A stretch of 64,000 nucleotides of DNA, from contig NZ_JBHUJX010000025.1 in assembly GCF_042683745.1 (NCBI RefSeq), positions 682,001 to 746,000 of the forward strand, in the 5' to 3' direction. Of this stretch, positions 55,849 to 63,063 are shown piece by piece. This stretch comes from Pseudoneobacillus sp042683745 (GTDB lineage Bacteria; Bacillota; Bacilli; Bacillales; Cytobacillaceae). Position 1 is the stretch's first letter. Each line of letters opens with the position of its first letter. Below the pieces are notes generated by a model. The model was not told the origin of the DNA and did no database searches. It was given only the letters and a program-made list of their open reading frames with translations. The translations under genes were made by a program, and so were the position numbers.

Positions 55849-55962
55849 CCAGCTCCAGCGCATAGCCCCTCGAGGTCAAATGTTCGCCACCCAAAAAGTC
55901 AAAGAACGACTTTCTGGGTAGCGAAGCATTTGCTTGTAGGGGCTGATCAAGGCGCTTCTGCT
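55849..55962 (-). repeat. Dispersed repeat, copy 4 (short form, inverted)
   Basis: About 115 bp, in reverse orientation relative to copies 1-3: AGCTCCAGCGCATAGCCCCT, the CACCCAAAAAGTCAAAGAAC hairpin segment and TAGGGGCTGATCAAGGCGCT. It lacks the GCGACGTCCTGTCGC block found in the long form. Between ysgA and sspI. Confidence 0.85.
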
Positions 55963-56067
55963 TTTTGATTAGCCTTTTCAATTTTATTATTATAGCCTAT
56001 CTATCATACATAATAAAAGCAAAAATGGAAAATCATATGAAGGAAATGGAAGAAAGGGGTTTGATGT

Positions 56068-56274
56068 ATGAATTTAAATTTACGTAATGCGATTGTCCAT
56101 AATGTTTCTGGCAACAGCCAAGAGGAATTAAGAGATACCATTGTCGATGCCATTCAAAACGGGGAAGAGAAAATGCTTCCAGGCCTTGGTGTACTCTTTG
56201 AAATTATTTGGAATAATTCAAACGAACAAGAAAAAAAGGAAATGTTAGAGGCATTAGAGCAGGGTTTAAAATAA
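56068..56274 (+). CDS. sspI: Small acid-soluble spore protein SspI
   Basis: A minor spore-core protein made in the forespore. 68 aa with the family pattern NLRNAIVHNVSGNSQEELRD and LPGLGVLFEIIWN. GAAAGGGG precedes the ATG. I could not pick out a convincing sigma-G promoter in the AT-rich upstream 60 bp. Convergent with ysdC and sharing a terminator with it. Confidence 0.96.
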   Translation: MNLNLRNAIVHNVSGNSQEELRDTIVDAIQNGEEKMLPGLGVLFEIIWNNSNEQEKKEMLEALEQGLK

Positions 56275-56287
56275 ATATTTTATATAA

Positions 56288-56316
56288 AAGAACCCCGAAG
56301 CTCGGGGTTCCTTTTT
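56288..56316. terminator. Terminator of sspI (shared with ysdC)
   Basis: GAACCCCGA and TCGGGGTTC form a 9-bp stem with a 3-nt loop; five Ts follow on the plus strand, A-rich sequence on the other side allows minus-strand use. Confidence 0.9.
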
Positions 56317-56318
56317 GC

Positions 56319-57404
56319 TTATTCGTAAGTAATTTTATCAACAGTTTCTTTGTCTAAGCGTTTTGTCACTTCAACGATTAATTTAACCGCATTTTCGTAA
56401 TCATCACGATGTAGCATAGCTGCATGTGAGTGAATATAACGTGTTGCAATCGTAATTGCAAGCGAAGGTGAACCTTTATGTGCTAAATGCATGGAACCAG
56501 CGTCTGTTCCTCCACCTGGAATTGCATCAAATTGGTATGGAATTCCTAATTCATCAGCAACACCCGTTACAAAATCGCGTAAGCCTTTATGGGATACCAT
56601 GGATGCATCATATAGAATGATTTGTGGACCTTTACCCATTTTACTCATGGCTTCTTTTTCCGAAATTCCAGGTGTATCTCCTGCAATTCCAACGTCCACT
56701 CCAAAACCGATATCTGGTTCAATAATATTAGCCGATGTACGCGCTCCTCTTAAACCAACTTCTTCTTGAACCGTTCCTACTCCATAAACAACGTTTGGAT
56801 GATCTTCTGCTCTTAATTGCTTCAATACATCAATTGCAATCGCACAGCCAATACGATTATCCCAAGCTTTTGCTAGTAACATTTTCTCATTGTTCATTAC
56901 GGTAAATTCAAAGTACGGAACAACCATATCACCTGGACGAACACCCCACTCCATTGCTTCTTCACGGCTGGATGCCCCGATATCAATAAACATATCTTTA
57001 ATTTCAACTGGCTTCTTTCTAGCCTCAGCTGATAAAATATGTGGTGGCTTCGATCCCATTACACCCGTTACATCACCGTTTTTTGTAACGATTGTCACTC
57101 GTTGCGCAAGCATAACTTGTGACCACCATCCACCAACGGTTTGAAATTTTAAAAATCCTTTATCATCTATGCTTGTAATCATAAAGCCAACTTCATCTAA
57201 GTGACCAGCAACCATTACTTTAGGTCCGCCTTCTTTTCCTACTTTCTTTGCAATTAAGCTACCTAGATGATCAGTAGTAACTTCGTCTGCAAATGGCTCT
57301 ATGTATTTTTTCATTACTTCACGGGGTTCTCTTTCGTTACCAGGAATCCCCTTTGCATCAGTTAATTCTTTCAACATCGTTAATGTTTCATCTAATTTAG
57401 TCAT
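56319..57404 (-). CDS. ysdC: M42-family aminopeptidase/glutamyl aminopeptidase-like YsdC
   Basis: A dinuclear-metal aminopeptidase of the M42 (TET) family, cytoplasmic. 361 aa with the metal and catalytic residues in VAGHLDEVGFMI, AKAWDNRIGCAIA, VQEEVGLRGA, and the late TRYIHSHAAMLH. It follows the remains of the dimeric dUTPase gene. Confidence 0.93.
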   Translation of the reverse strand: MTKLDETLTMLKELTDAKGIPGNEREPREVMKKYIEPFADEVTTDHLGSLIAKKVGKEGGPKVMVAGHLDEVGFMITSIDDKGFLKFQTVGGWWSQVMLAQRVTIVTKNGDVTGVMGSKPPHILSAEARKKPVEIKDMFIDIGASSREEAMEWGVRPGDMVVPYFEFTVMNNEKMLLAKAWDNRIGCAIAIDVLKQLRAEDHPNVVYGVGTVQEEVGLRGARTSANIIEPDIGFGVDVGIAGDTPGISEKEAMSKMGKGPQIILYDASMVSHKGLRDFVTGVADELGIPYQFDAIPGGGTDAGSMHLAHKGSPSLAITIATRYIHSHAAMLHRDDYENAVKLIVEVTKRLDKETVDKITYE

Positions 57405-57482
57405 TCTTTCGACTCCCCTAATATGTATTTCTTTTATTCACTTCATTATACAAAAAGAGCTTAAAAATGTACAAATTTTCTG

Positions 57483-57842
57483 CTAATAACCCTCTTCTTG
57501 CCTTTCATAATTTACTTCATTTTTTTGAAAATATGCTTTTTCGATTTCGTGTTCTTTGTATCCTAGCTTTACGCCTAAAGATAGGAAGGATTGAAAAAGG
57601 AGCTCGTATTCTTGGAATTGCTTTGTGATTCTAAATGTACTAATTTGATCGAATACTTTTAAGAATTGTTTAGATAAATCATTTGAATGATCTATGTGAA
57701 AACGTAATTCGTGATTATCAAAACCACCCTCAAGTCCTAAGGACAAAATAAAATGAAGGCCATCGACATATTCCTCTAAAATAGTTTCTTTTGATGCCGG
57801 AGGCTTTAGACTCCAAAATTTAAAACAGCGCGTCTCATTGGC
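57483..57842 (-). pseudogene. Dimeric dUTPase (dUTPase_2), 3' fragment
   Basis: 119 codons of an all-alpha, MazG-fold dUTPase: from ANETRCFKFW through LEEYVDGLHFILSLGLE (second metal motif EExxD) to the stop. No ATG is near the break; the only start is a TTG at 57746, which would give 87 aa without the active site. In this frame the sequence runs into a stop (TAA) three codons upstream of the homologous segment. The missing N-terminal 43 codons are found 2.46 kb away at 60299-60427. Confidence 0.88.
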
Positions 57843-58334
57843 TAATTATGAATAGTTAATTATGATATTTGTTGCTTTTAGTCGATTTTACTATAGTCAA
57901 TAGAATAAATACTTCATTTAAAATATCAAAAATCACGAAAAAATAATTGCAAAAATTATCCTTAATACGTTAAATATACTTAAAATATTTATTAGAATAT
58001 AAAAACATTTAGGAGGTTATTGAGACTTAGTTACCTATTCAAAGAAAGTTCTTATGAATCCATAACATCGTATCCACTCAGTATTCTTATTCATATCGAG
58101 AAACGATTCATATAGAATAATTAAAAAACTGCATACATGATTAACCTTTGAAACATTTACTTTTTGAAATCAAAAAAATCCTAAGTGCCATACCACTTAG
58201 GAAAGACCCATATCACTCACGTAATATCAATTATTTCATGCCAGTCAAAAGTAGTGGATAGAACTCACCAAATATTTCTGAACATTAGAAGTGTTTAACT
58301 AAGTGATGTTTGGAATGGTTCTATGGAATACAAT
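57843..58334. other. Noncoding left arm of the island
   Basis: 492 bp, very AT-rich. It holds the operon terminator (58179-58202) and, near the edge, a direct repeat TAATTATGA (57843 and 57857). A short TTG frame after AGGAGG near 58015 has only 3-nt spacing and ~33 codons, so I do not call it. No recombinase remnant recognised. Confidence 0.6.
58172..58203 (-). terminator. Terminator of the island operon
   Basis: TCCTAAGTG (58179-58187) and CACTTAGGA (58194-58202) form a perfect 9-bp stem with a 6-nt loop; seven Ts follow on the minus strand. Confidence 0.9.
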
Positions 58335-58979
58335 CTAGCCTAATAATCTGCTGTCCAAGTTACCTACTCCAGGAAGAAGCATTCCATCTTCATTAAGTGT
58401 ATCAGCTTTACCAACAGTATAAATGAACTTTATGTTTGGAATTTCAGTAATTAGTTCTCTAATTCCCAATTGACTATAAAAGGAGGAAGCAATTATTACA
58501 TTTTTAGGTTGAAATTTACTCATGATATTTTTTGTGAGAGAAATTGCTGTACATCCAGTTGCTAGAACTGCTTTAGCAATCACTACTGTATCAACAATTG
58601 TTCCGGGATTAATAGTAGGGTGGGATGCTGCTCTAACTGGCTGAGTTAAAGCATCGGGACCTCTTACTCCCTGAAAATCAAAATAACCTTGCATTGAGTT
58701 TGGAATTGCCAATGACATCCCCTTAGCAAAGAATTCGTAGTCATCTTTTGTACTGTATACAAGGTTTACTGAATTACAAAAGGAATAACCCTGAAATATC
58801 TGATCCATTGGTGTAGAGACTTCTGTTTCCTCTAACATATTCTCTGATACAATATCAATTCCAATTTTTTGCCCCATTTTAATAAGAGCATCTCTTATCT
58901 CTTCCTTATCGGTATTCCTAGATCTAATTTTTGTTTGCAAAGCTAATGAATACTTATCTTCAATAATTTTCAAGTGCAT
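58335..58979 (-). CDS. Divergent uracil-phosphoribosyltransferase-like protein
   Basis: A type I phosphoribosyltransferase-like protein of 214 aa. The N-terminal LQTKIRSRNTDKEEIRDALI and C-terminal LNEDGMLLPGVGNLDSRLLG align with UPRTase (family end: LNEHGYIVPGLGDAGDR). In the PRPP loop, where UPRTases have DPMLATGG, this protein has KAVLATGC, so the acidic residue is replaced by Lys; the GDAGDR region is GNLDSR. Ordinary UPRTase activity is therefore doubtful and a nucleotide-sensing or altered role is possible (inference). Its ATG overlaps the stop of the DUF4062 gene (TAATG), so they are translationally coupled. Confidence 0.7.
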   Translation of the reverse strand: MHLKIIEDKYSLALQTKIRSRNTDKEEIRDALIKMGQKIGIDIVSENMLEETEVSTPMDQIFQGYSFCNSVNLVYSTKDDYEFFAKGMSLAIPNSMQGYFDFQGVRGPDALTQPVRAASHPTINPGTIVDTVVIAKAVLATGCTAISLTKNIMSKFQPKNVIIASSFYSQLGIRELITEIPNIKFIYTVGKADTLNEDGMLLPGVGNLDSRLLG

Positions 58980-59689
58980 TAATATTCACTCCCTTCTTCA
59001 TTGTCTAACCATCGTTCAAATTGATTATAGAGTTCATTAAAACATCCCCAAAAATTTAAATATATCTGTTCACGGGTAAAATGTATTTCATGACTCCTTT
59101 TGAAAAAAGAATATTCTAGTTCAACATCATTTTCTGTAACTTTATAATAAACCTGTGCATTAGGTTCTGGTGTTATTTGTCTGGCTAGTCTAACAAAATG
59201 ATCTAAGTAAGTTAAGTCGGTACCGATAGAGGCTCTTTCTTTTATCCATTTACCAAAAGCATTTTTTATGTAGGTTTGAAGATCGTGAGTATGTTTGAAC
59301 GAAGTACGCCAATACCCGTTATAGTAGCTACATACTTTATCAATAAATACCTTTTGTTTTTCTTCCGGTTCTTCTAAACTATCCTTTTTAAATACAAGTA
59401 TTTTTGTTGGATCATCTCTTATGGCTGCATCAAATTCTATTTCCGTAGCCGATCTTCCATTCCCAACATCATAACCAAATCTATTCCCAAGAATTAGTAT
59501 GTATAAATCACAATCCTTAGCCATACGACTGGTTATAAACCTAGGGTTTCCTGCTAGAGCAGTATCATTTAACGGATCAGCTCCCATAAGTTCAACTAGA
59601 GGTATTTCTTCAAATGCCTTTTTTGCTGCATCTCGTTCAGCTTCTAAATCACTAACTGTTGAGCTGATCATTACTTTAATTTTTTCCAC
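58979..59689 (-). CDS. DUF4062-domain protein
   Basis: Function unknown. The N-terminal DUF4062 domain shows KVMISSTVSDLEAERDAA, DCDLYILILGNRFGYD and ATEIEFDAAIRD (residues ~3-95), a Rossmann-like fold often found fused to NTPases in putative defence or signalling proteins. Here it is followed by a ~100-aa C-terminal region of its own with no NTPase module. I choose GTG at 59689 (236 aa), ten bases after GGGAGG; an ATG at 59707 overlaps that SD. Placed between dut and the UPRTase-like gene in one operon. Confidence 0.75.
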   Translation of the reverse strand: MEKIKVMISSTVSDLEAERDAAKKAFEEIPLVELMGADPLNDTALAGNPRFITSRMAKDCDLYILILGNRFGYDVGNGRSATEIEFDAAIRDDPTKILVFKKDSLEEPEEKQKVFIDKVCSYYNGYWRTSFKHTHDLQTYIKNAFGKWIKERASIGTDLTYLDHFVRLARQITPEPNAQVYYKVTENDVELEYSFFKRSHEIHFTREQIYLNFWGCFNELYNQFERWLDNEEGSEY

Positions 59690-59733
59690 AACATAGATAC
59701 CTCCCATTTATAAAATAACTATCATGCTTTCCC

Positions 59734-60168
59734 TTATACACCAGAGGATCCAAAACCCTCTTCACCTCTTTCGGAATCAGACAACTCTTCTACTTGAGTG
59801 ATATTTACAATTGCAACCGGTGCAATTACCATTTGTGCGATTCTCATCTGCTTTTCTATCTTAAAGTCTGCTTTTCCATGATTGATAAGTATAACTTGTA
59901 TTTCCCCTCTATACCCCTCATCTATAGTACCAGGACTGTTTAATACCGTTACAGAGTGTTTTAAAGCTAAGCCGCTTCTTGGTCTAACTTGAGCTTCAGT
60001 TCCCTGAGGTAATTCCAATTTAATTCCTGTACTTATCAATTCAGCTTCCCCAGGTTTAATTAGTTTTTCTTCTGCTGCAAACAAATCTAAACCCGCATCT
60101 CCTGGATTCGCTTGGAAAGGTAAAAGAGCATCCTCATTTATTAATTTAACCTTTAAATTATAGTTCAT
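59734..60168 (-). CDS. dut: Trimeric dUTPase
   Basis: Hydrolyses dUTP to dUMP and diphosphate, preventing uracil in DNA and supplying dTMP synthesis. 144 aa with all five motifs: DAGLDLFA, PRSGLA, GTIDEGYRGEIQV, RIAQMVI and the C-terminal RGEEGFGSSGV. It is structurally unrelated to the dimeric enzyme whose gene it interrupts and is probably the cell's replacement for it (inference; other copies could exist elsewhere). First gene of the island operon, with GGAGG before the ATG. Confidence 0.96.
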   Translation of the reverse strand: MNYNLKVKLINEDALLPFQANPGDAGLDLFAAEEKLIKPGEAELISTGIKLELPQGTEAQVRPRSGLALKHSVTVLNSPGTIDEGYRGEIQVILINHGKADFKIEKQMRIAQMVIAPVAIVNITQVEELSDSERGEEGFGSSGV

Positions 60169-60212
60169 AGTAAAAATCCTCCATATTCATTTTCCAAAAA
60201 ATTCATGCCATT

Positions 60213-60240
60213 TATATATTTATGAAGTATGAAATAGCAA
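60213..60240 (-). promoter_or_regulatory. Possible promoter of the island operon
   Basis: Minus strand TTGCTA (60235-60240), 16-bp spacer, TATATA (60213-60218), about 45 bp before the dut start. It lies inside the island, so the operon need not depend on the disrupted host gene. Confidence 0.5.
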
Positions 60241-60298
60241 AGAATATTTATTTAAACACCGTTATTTATTCCGCATATCCGCTAAATATTCATATAGC

Positions 60299-60427
60299 AA
60301 GTTCTCCTAATTCAACTAGTAGAGCAAGAATTTTTTTATCAAATAAATCTTCCTCTTGCAGCTGGTGATTATGTTCAATATGAGCATCTAATTCTTTTTG
60401 CATGAAAAAAAGTTTTTTTAAATCCAT
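60299..60427 (-). pseudogene. Dimeric dUTPase (dUTPase_2), 5' fragment
   Basis: 43 codons starting at the ATG at 60427 (MDLKKLFFMQKELDAHI...) through KKILALLVELGEL, the beginning of a dimeric dUTPase including the first part of metal motif ELGELANE. Beyond the junction the frame continues only two codons (Ala, Ile) and stops at 60290-60292. GGGATGG-type SD sequence precedes the ATG. Divergent from ysdB. Confidence 0.88.
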
Positions 60428-60536
60428 TTCATCCCATCCCTTCTTTCATAAAAAATTATAACAAAACAAATTTTTTCTGAAACCTTTTTTAAACTCATTC
60501 GTAAATTCATAATAATGCCTATTGGAGGACGCATTT

Positions 60537-60914
60537 ATGTGGTTTATTCGTTTATTATTATTAGCTTTCATATTTTTCCTTGTCTATTACCTTATTAAAT
60601 ATATTTTTAATCCAAAACGAAAACTTGAACTTGCTAGGGAGCAAAGAAAGTTCTATTTTTATGATGATTCGAACAATGTACGAAAGAATTTTTTAGTTAC
60701 CTATAAAGGCGTTCTTTTTGAAGGAGAAAAATATCTAGGAACGACAAATGATGCCTTTGAAGTTGTATCGATCTTTATTTGGCCGCGAAACGTAGCCGCA
60801 CTAAAAGGGATGACAAGAGATGATTTTCTTTTTATAGAAGAAAAAGTAATTGAACAATATCCAACTGCTAAAATCGATTGGAAAAGTCCGATAAAAGAGC
60901 TATTAAAAAATTAA
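60537..60914 (+). CDS. ysdB: YsdB, sigma-W-pathway-type membrane protein
   Basis: Function not established; B. subtilis YsdB belongs to the sigma-W regulon. The product (125 aa) has one N-terminal membrane helix (MWFIRLLLLAFIFFLVYYL) and a soluble domain with YKGVLFEGEKYLGTTNDAFE. I choose the ATG at 60537, after TTGGAGGACGC; a frame from 60522 starts inside the SD. Its place between the dUTPase gene and ysdA agrees. Confidence 0.85.
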   Translation: MWFIRLLLLAFIFFLVYYLIKYIFNPKRKLELAREQRKFYFYDDSNNVRKNFLVTYKGVLFEGEKYLGTTNDAFEVVSIFIWPRNVAALKGMTRDDFLFIEEKVIEQYPTAKIDWKSPIKELLKN

Positions 60915-60955
60915 AAAAATGTGCACCCATGTGACAATTGGGTGCACATTTTTTC
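60914..60955. terminator. Bidirectional terminator ysdB/VTT gene
   Basis: GTGCACCCA (60921-60929) pairs with TGGGTGCAC (60939-60947), extended by A/T tracts on both sides. Confidence 0.9.
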
Positions 60956-60957
60956 TT

Positions 60958-61536
60958 CTAGGAAGTTGATACTTTGAAAAATTCTTTCCACTTAATAATA
61001 GACATTTTTTCTCTTAATAAATATACAAGCATTGTTAGTGCGAACAGTATGATAAGTATCATTGTAGGGGTAAAACGGCTAATAAACTGCCCAAATATTG
61101 TGTAAAAAAAAGCTAATGGCAAGTTGGAGTAGAGGGAGCCCCAAACAAATTCTTTTAAACTTTTCTTTCTTTGCAAAAGACAGAAGTTCATGAGATGAAA
61201 ATGGATAAAGGGAATAAGCCTTAAAATAGCAATTTGACTAATGGTTAAATTCCGATAAGGTCCGAACCATTTACCTTTTATTTTGGACAATTTCTCATAG
61301 GTTCTTGGCATCTTATTTACAACAAAATAAAATAAGACACTTACCATAGTTAACCCAACTAAAGAGTAAATCGTACCAAATACTGTACCAAACAATACTC
61401 CACCAGCAATACAGACAACAGCAACGGGAATAAATAAAAATTGCCTTAATAAGTGAAATAAGATAAAAGCAAGAGGAGCTAGAATACCCACAGATTCAAC
61501 AAAAACAAACATCATTTTAAGCTGTTCATCCAACAT
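60958..61536 (-). CDS. TVP38/TMEM64 (VTT-domain) membrane protein
   Basis: A DedA/VTT-type integral membrane protein, a fold linked to lipid scrambling or transport; its substrate here is unknown. About 192 aa with several hydrophobic segments and the family region FLFIPVAVVCIAGGVLFGTV, followed by ILRLIPFIHFHLMNF. Start uncertain: ATG at 61536, or GTG 61542 or TTG 61533, all near AAGGTG. Confidence 0.8.
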   Translation of the reverse strand: MLDEQLKMMFVFVESVGILAPLAFILFHLLRQFLFIPVAVVCIAGGVLFGTVFGTIYSLVGLTMVSVLFYFVVNKMPRTYEKLSKIKGKWFGPYRNLTISQIAILRLIPFIHFHLMNFCLLQRKKSLKEFVWGSLYSNLPLAFFYTIFGQFISRFTPTMILIILFALTMLVYLLREKMSIIKWKEFFKVSTS

Positions 61537-61605
61537 GTTCACCTTCTTTGTCTGACTTATTAGGCACTTCTAAAGCTTATAAAATCAGACAAGAAGTTAT
61601 GACAA

Positions 61606-61872
61606 TTAATTTTTATATACATATAGAAAAGCTACGATTTGTACTACCACTAAAAGAGGAAATCCTACTCGGAACGCTGTATGCTTTGTCTTATGTCTAA
61701 AAAAATGCATTCCTAACGTCGTTCCTGCTGCTCCACCACAAATAGCGGCAATCCATAAGGATCTTTCACTAATTCGAAATTGCTTCTGTTTAGCCAGTTT
61801 TTTATCAAATCCCATTAGAAAAAAGCCATAAATATTAATAAATAATATAATGATTCCTGTCCACATTCCCAT
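61606..61872 (-). CDS. ysdA: DUF1294 membrane protein YsdA
   Basis: Function unknown. 88 aa with hydrophobic segments at both ends and the DUF1294 signature YGFFLMGFDKKLAKQ and GGAAGTTLGMHFFRHKTKH. The start is the ATG at 61872, after GGGGATAA; the frame to 61908 runs through the preceding terminator. Directly after rplT, as in B. subtilis. Confidence 0.88.
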   Translation of the reverse strand: MGMWTGIIILFINIYGFFLMGFDKKLAKQKQFRISERSLWIAAICGGAAGTTLGMHFFRHKTKHTAFRVGFPLLVVVQIVAFLYVYKN

Positions 61873-61890
61873 TAAATTATCCCCTTTTTT

Positions 61891-61929
61891 TAAAAAATGA
61901 AAAGCCACTCCCGGAACCCGAGAATGGCT
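61891..61929 (-). terminator. Terminator of the infC-rpmI-rplT operon
   Basis: AGCCATTCTCGG pairs with CCGGGAGTGGCT (one G-T pair) and is followed on the minus strand by TTTCATTTTTT. Confidence 0.85.
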
Positions 61930-61938
61930 ATATTACTA

Positions 61939-62298
61939 TTACTTATTGAATTGTGCTTTTGCAACGTTTGCTAATTCAGCAAATGCGTTTGCATCGCTAA
62001 TAGCTAATTCAGAAAGCATTTTGCGGTTTACTTCGATACCAGCAAGCTTCAATCCGTGCATTAAACGGCTATAAGAAAGACCGTTCATACGCGCTGCTGC
62101 ATTGATACGAGTAACCCAAAGTTTGCGGAAGTCGCGTTTTTTCTGGCGACGGTCGCGGAATGCATACATTAAAGATTTCATTACTTGTTGGTTAGCAACT
62201 TTATATAATGTATGTTTGGAACCGAAATAACCTTTTGCTAATTTAATTACTTTTTTACGACGTCTGCGAGTAACTGTACCGCCTTTTACACGTGGCAT
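61939..62298 (-). CDS. rplT: Ribosomal protein bL20
   Basis: Binds 23S rRNA early in 50S assembly and, in B. subtilis, represses its own operon through the leader. 119 aa, with the basic N-terminal extension RRRRKKVIKLAKGYFGSKHT and the RMNGLSYSRLMHGLKLAGIE region. Last gene of infC-rpmI-rplT. Confidence 0.99.
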   Translation of the reverse strand: MPRVKGGTVTRRRRKKVIKLAKGYFGSKHTLYKVANQQVMKSLMYAFRDRRQKKRDFRKLWVTRINAAARMNGLSYSRLMHGLKLAGIEVNRKMLSELAISDANAFAELANVAKAQFNK

Positions 62299-62331
62299 GT
62301 GTTTTCCCTCCTATATTTCAATGATCCGAGA

Positions 62332-62532
62332 TTACTTAAGGTTTACTAATAAGAAACGAATGCGTTTGTAGTCACCACGAGAAACTAATGTAGCTTTACG
62401 TAAATGACGTTTTTGTTTTTGAGATTTGTTTGAGAACATATGGCTTCTATAAGCGTGGGAACGCTTTAATTTACCAGATCCTGTTCTTTTGAAACGCTTT
62501 GCAGCGCCACGGTGAGTTTTCATTTTAGGCAT
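62332..62532 (-). CDS. rpmI: Ribosomal protein bL35
   Basis: 66 aa, very basic, MPKMKTHRGAAKRFKRTGSG start. A 50S component, lying 12 bp after infC and 33 bp before rplT. Confidence 0.99.
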   Translation of the reverse strand: MPKMKTHRGAAKRFKRTGSGKLKRSHAYRSHMFSNKSQKQKRHLRKATLVSRGDYKRIRFLLVNLK

Positions 62533-62544
62533 TATCGTATCCTC

Positions 62545-63063
62545 CTATTGCTTATCAATTTTCGGTGCTAACATTAAGAACATACTGCGTCCGTCCATTT
62601 TTGGTGGAGACTCAACAGTTGCTACTTCAGCACATGATGCTGAGAAACGGTCCAATACTTTTTGACCGATCTCTTTATGAGTAATGGCACGTCCTTTAAA
62701 ACGAATCGATGCTTTTACTTTATCGCCTTTTTCTAAAAATTTAATGGCGTTGCGAAGCTTTGTATTAAAGTCATGCTCATCAATCGTTGGGCTAAGACGA
62801 ACTTCTTTAATATTGATGATTTTTTGATTTTTACGTGCTTCTTTTTCTTTCTTTTGTTGCTCAAATTTAAACTTTCCATAGTCCATAATACGAGCTACAG
62901 GTGGTTTTGCATTTGGAGCGACTAAAACTACATCAAGATTCACTCGAGCAGCAATTTCTAATGCTTCGACTTTAGTCTTGATTCCCAATTGATCTCCATT
63001 TTGGTCAATAAGACGAACTTCGCGTGCGCGAATTCCCTCGTTTAACAACATGTCTTTACTAAT
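62545..63063 (-). CDS. infC: Translation initiation factor IF-3
   Basis: Binds 30S, prevents subunit joining and checks start-codon pairing. The N-terminal domain has LNEGIRAREVRLIDQNGDQL, then a basic linker (KKEKEARKNQKIINIKEVRL) and the C-terminal domain ending in MFLMLAPK. I place the start at ATT (63061-63063), seven bases after GGAGGTG, giving 172 aa that begin (M)SKDMLLNEG; the ATG at 63051 has no SD. AUU starts let IF-3 limit its own synthesis. Confidence 0.96.
   Translation of the reverse strand: MSKDMLLNEGIRAREVRLIDQNGDQLGIKTKVEALEIAARVNLDVVLVAPNAKPPVARIMDYGKFKFEQQKKEKEARKNQKIINIKEVRLSPTIDEHDFNTKLRNAIKFLEKGDKVKASIRFKGRAITHKEIGQKVLDRFSASCAEVATVESPPKMDGRSMFLMLAPKIDKQ

Larger units (their letters stand above)
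57843..60298 (-). mobile_element. 2.46-kb island inserted in the dimeric dUTPase gene
   Basis: The interval between the two halves of the split gene. Both junctions carry the dinucleotide GC (57841-57842 and 60297-60298), and joining there restores an in-frame 162-codon ORF. Contents on the minus strand: promoter, trimeric dUTPase, DUF4062 protein, UPRTase-like protein, terminator, then ~335 bp without genes. No integrase, transposase or clear long terminal repeats were seen. The element class is therefore unknown. Confidence 0.8.

Noticed and set aside
57483..57746. The 87-codon TTG frame as an independent small gene.
   Set aside because: The homologous dUTPase_2 sequence continues upstream of the TTG without a start codon and the missing N-terminus is present at 60299-60427, so it is a fragment.
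58015..58125. Short TTG-initiated frame (~33 codons) on the plus strand after AGGAGG within the island.
   Set aside because: The spacing between SD and TTG is only three bases, and the product has no recognisable feature.
57841..60297. GCTAATTATGAATAG at the left edge and GCTAAATATTCATATAG at the right edge of the island as att direct repeats.
   Set aside because: The match is imperfect (different length and middle), and recombining between them would leave 14 extra bases and a stop in the dUTPase frame, whereas the simple GC join restores it.
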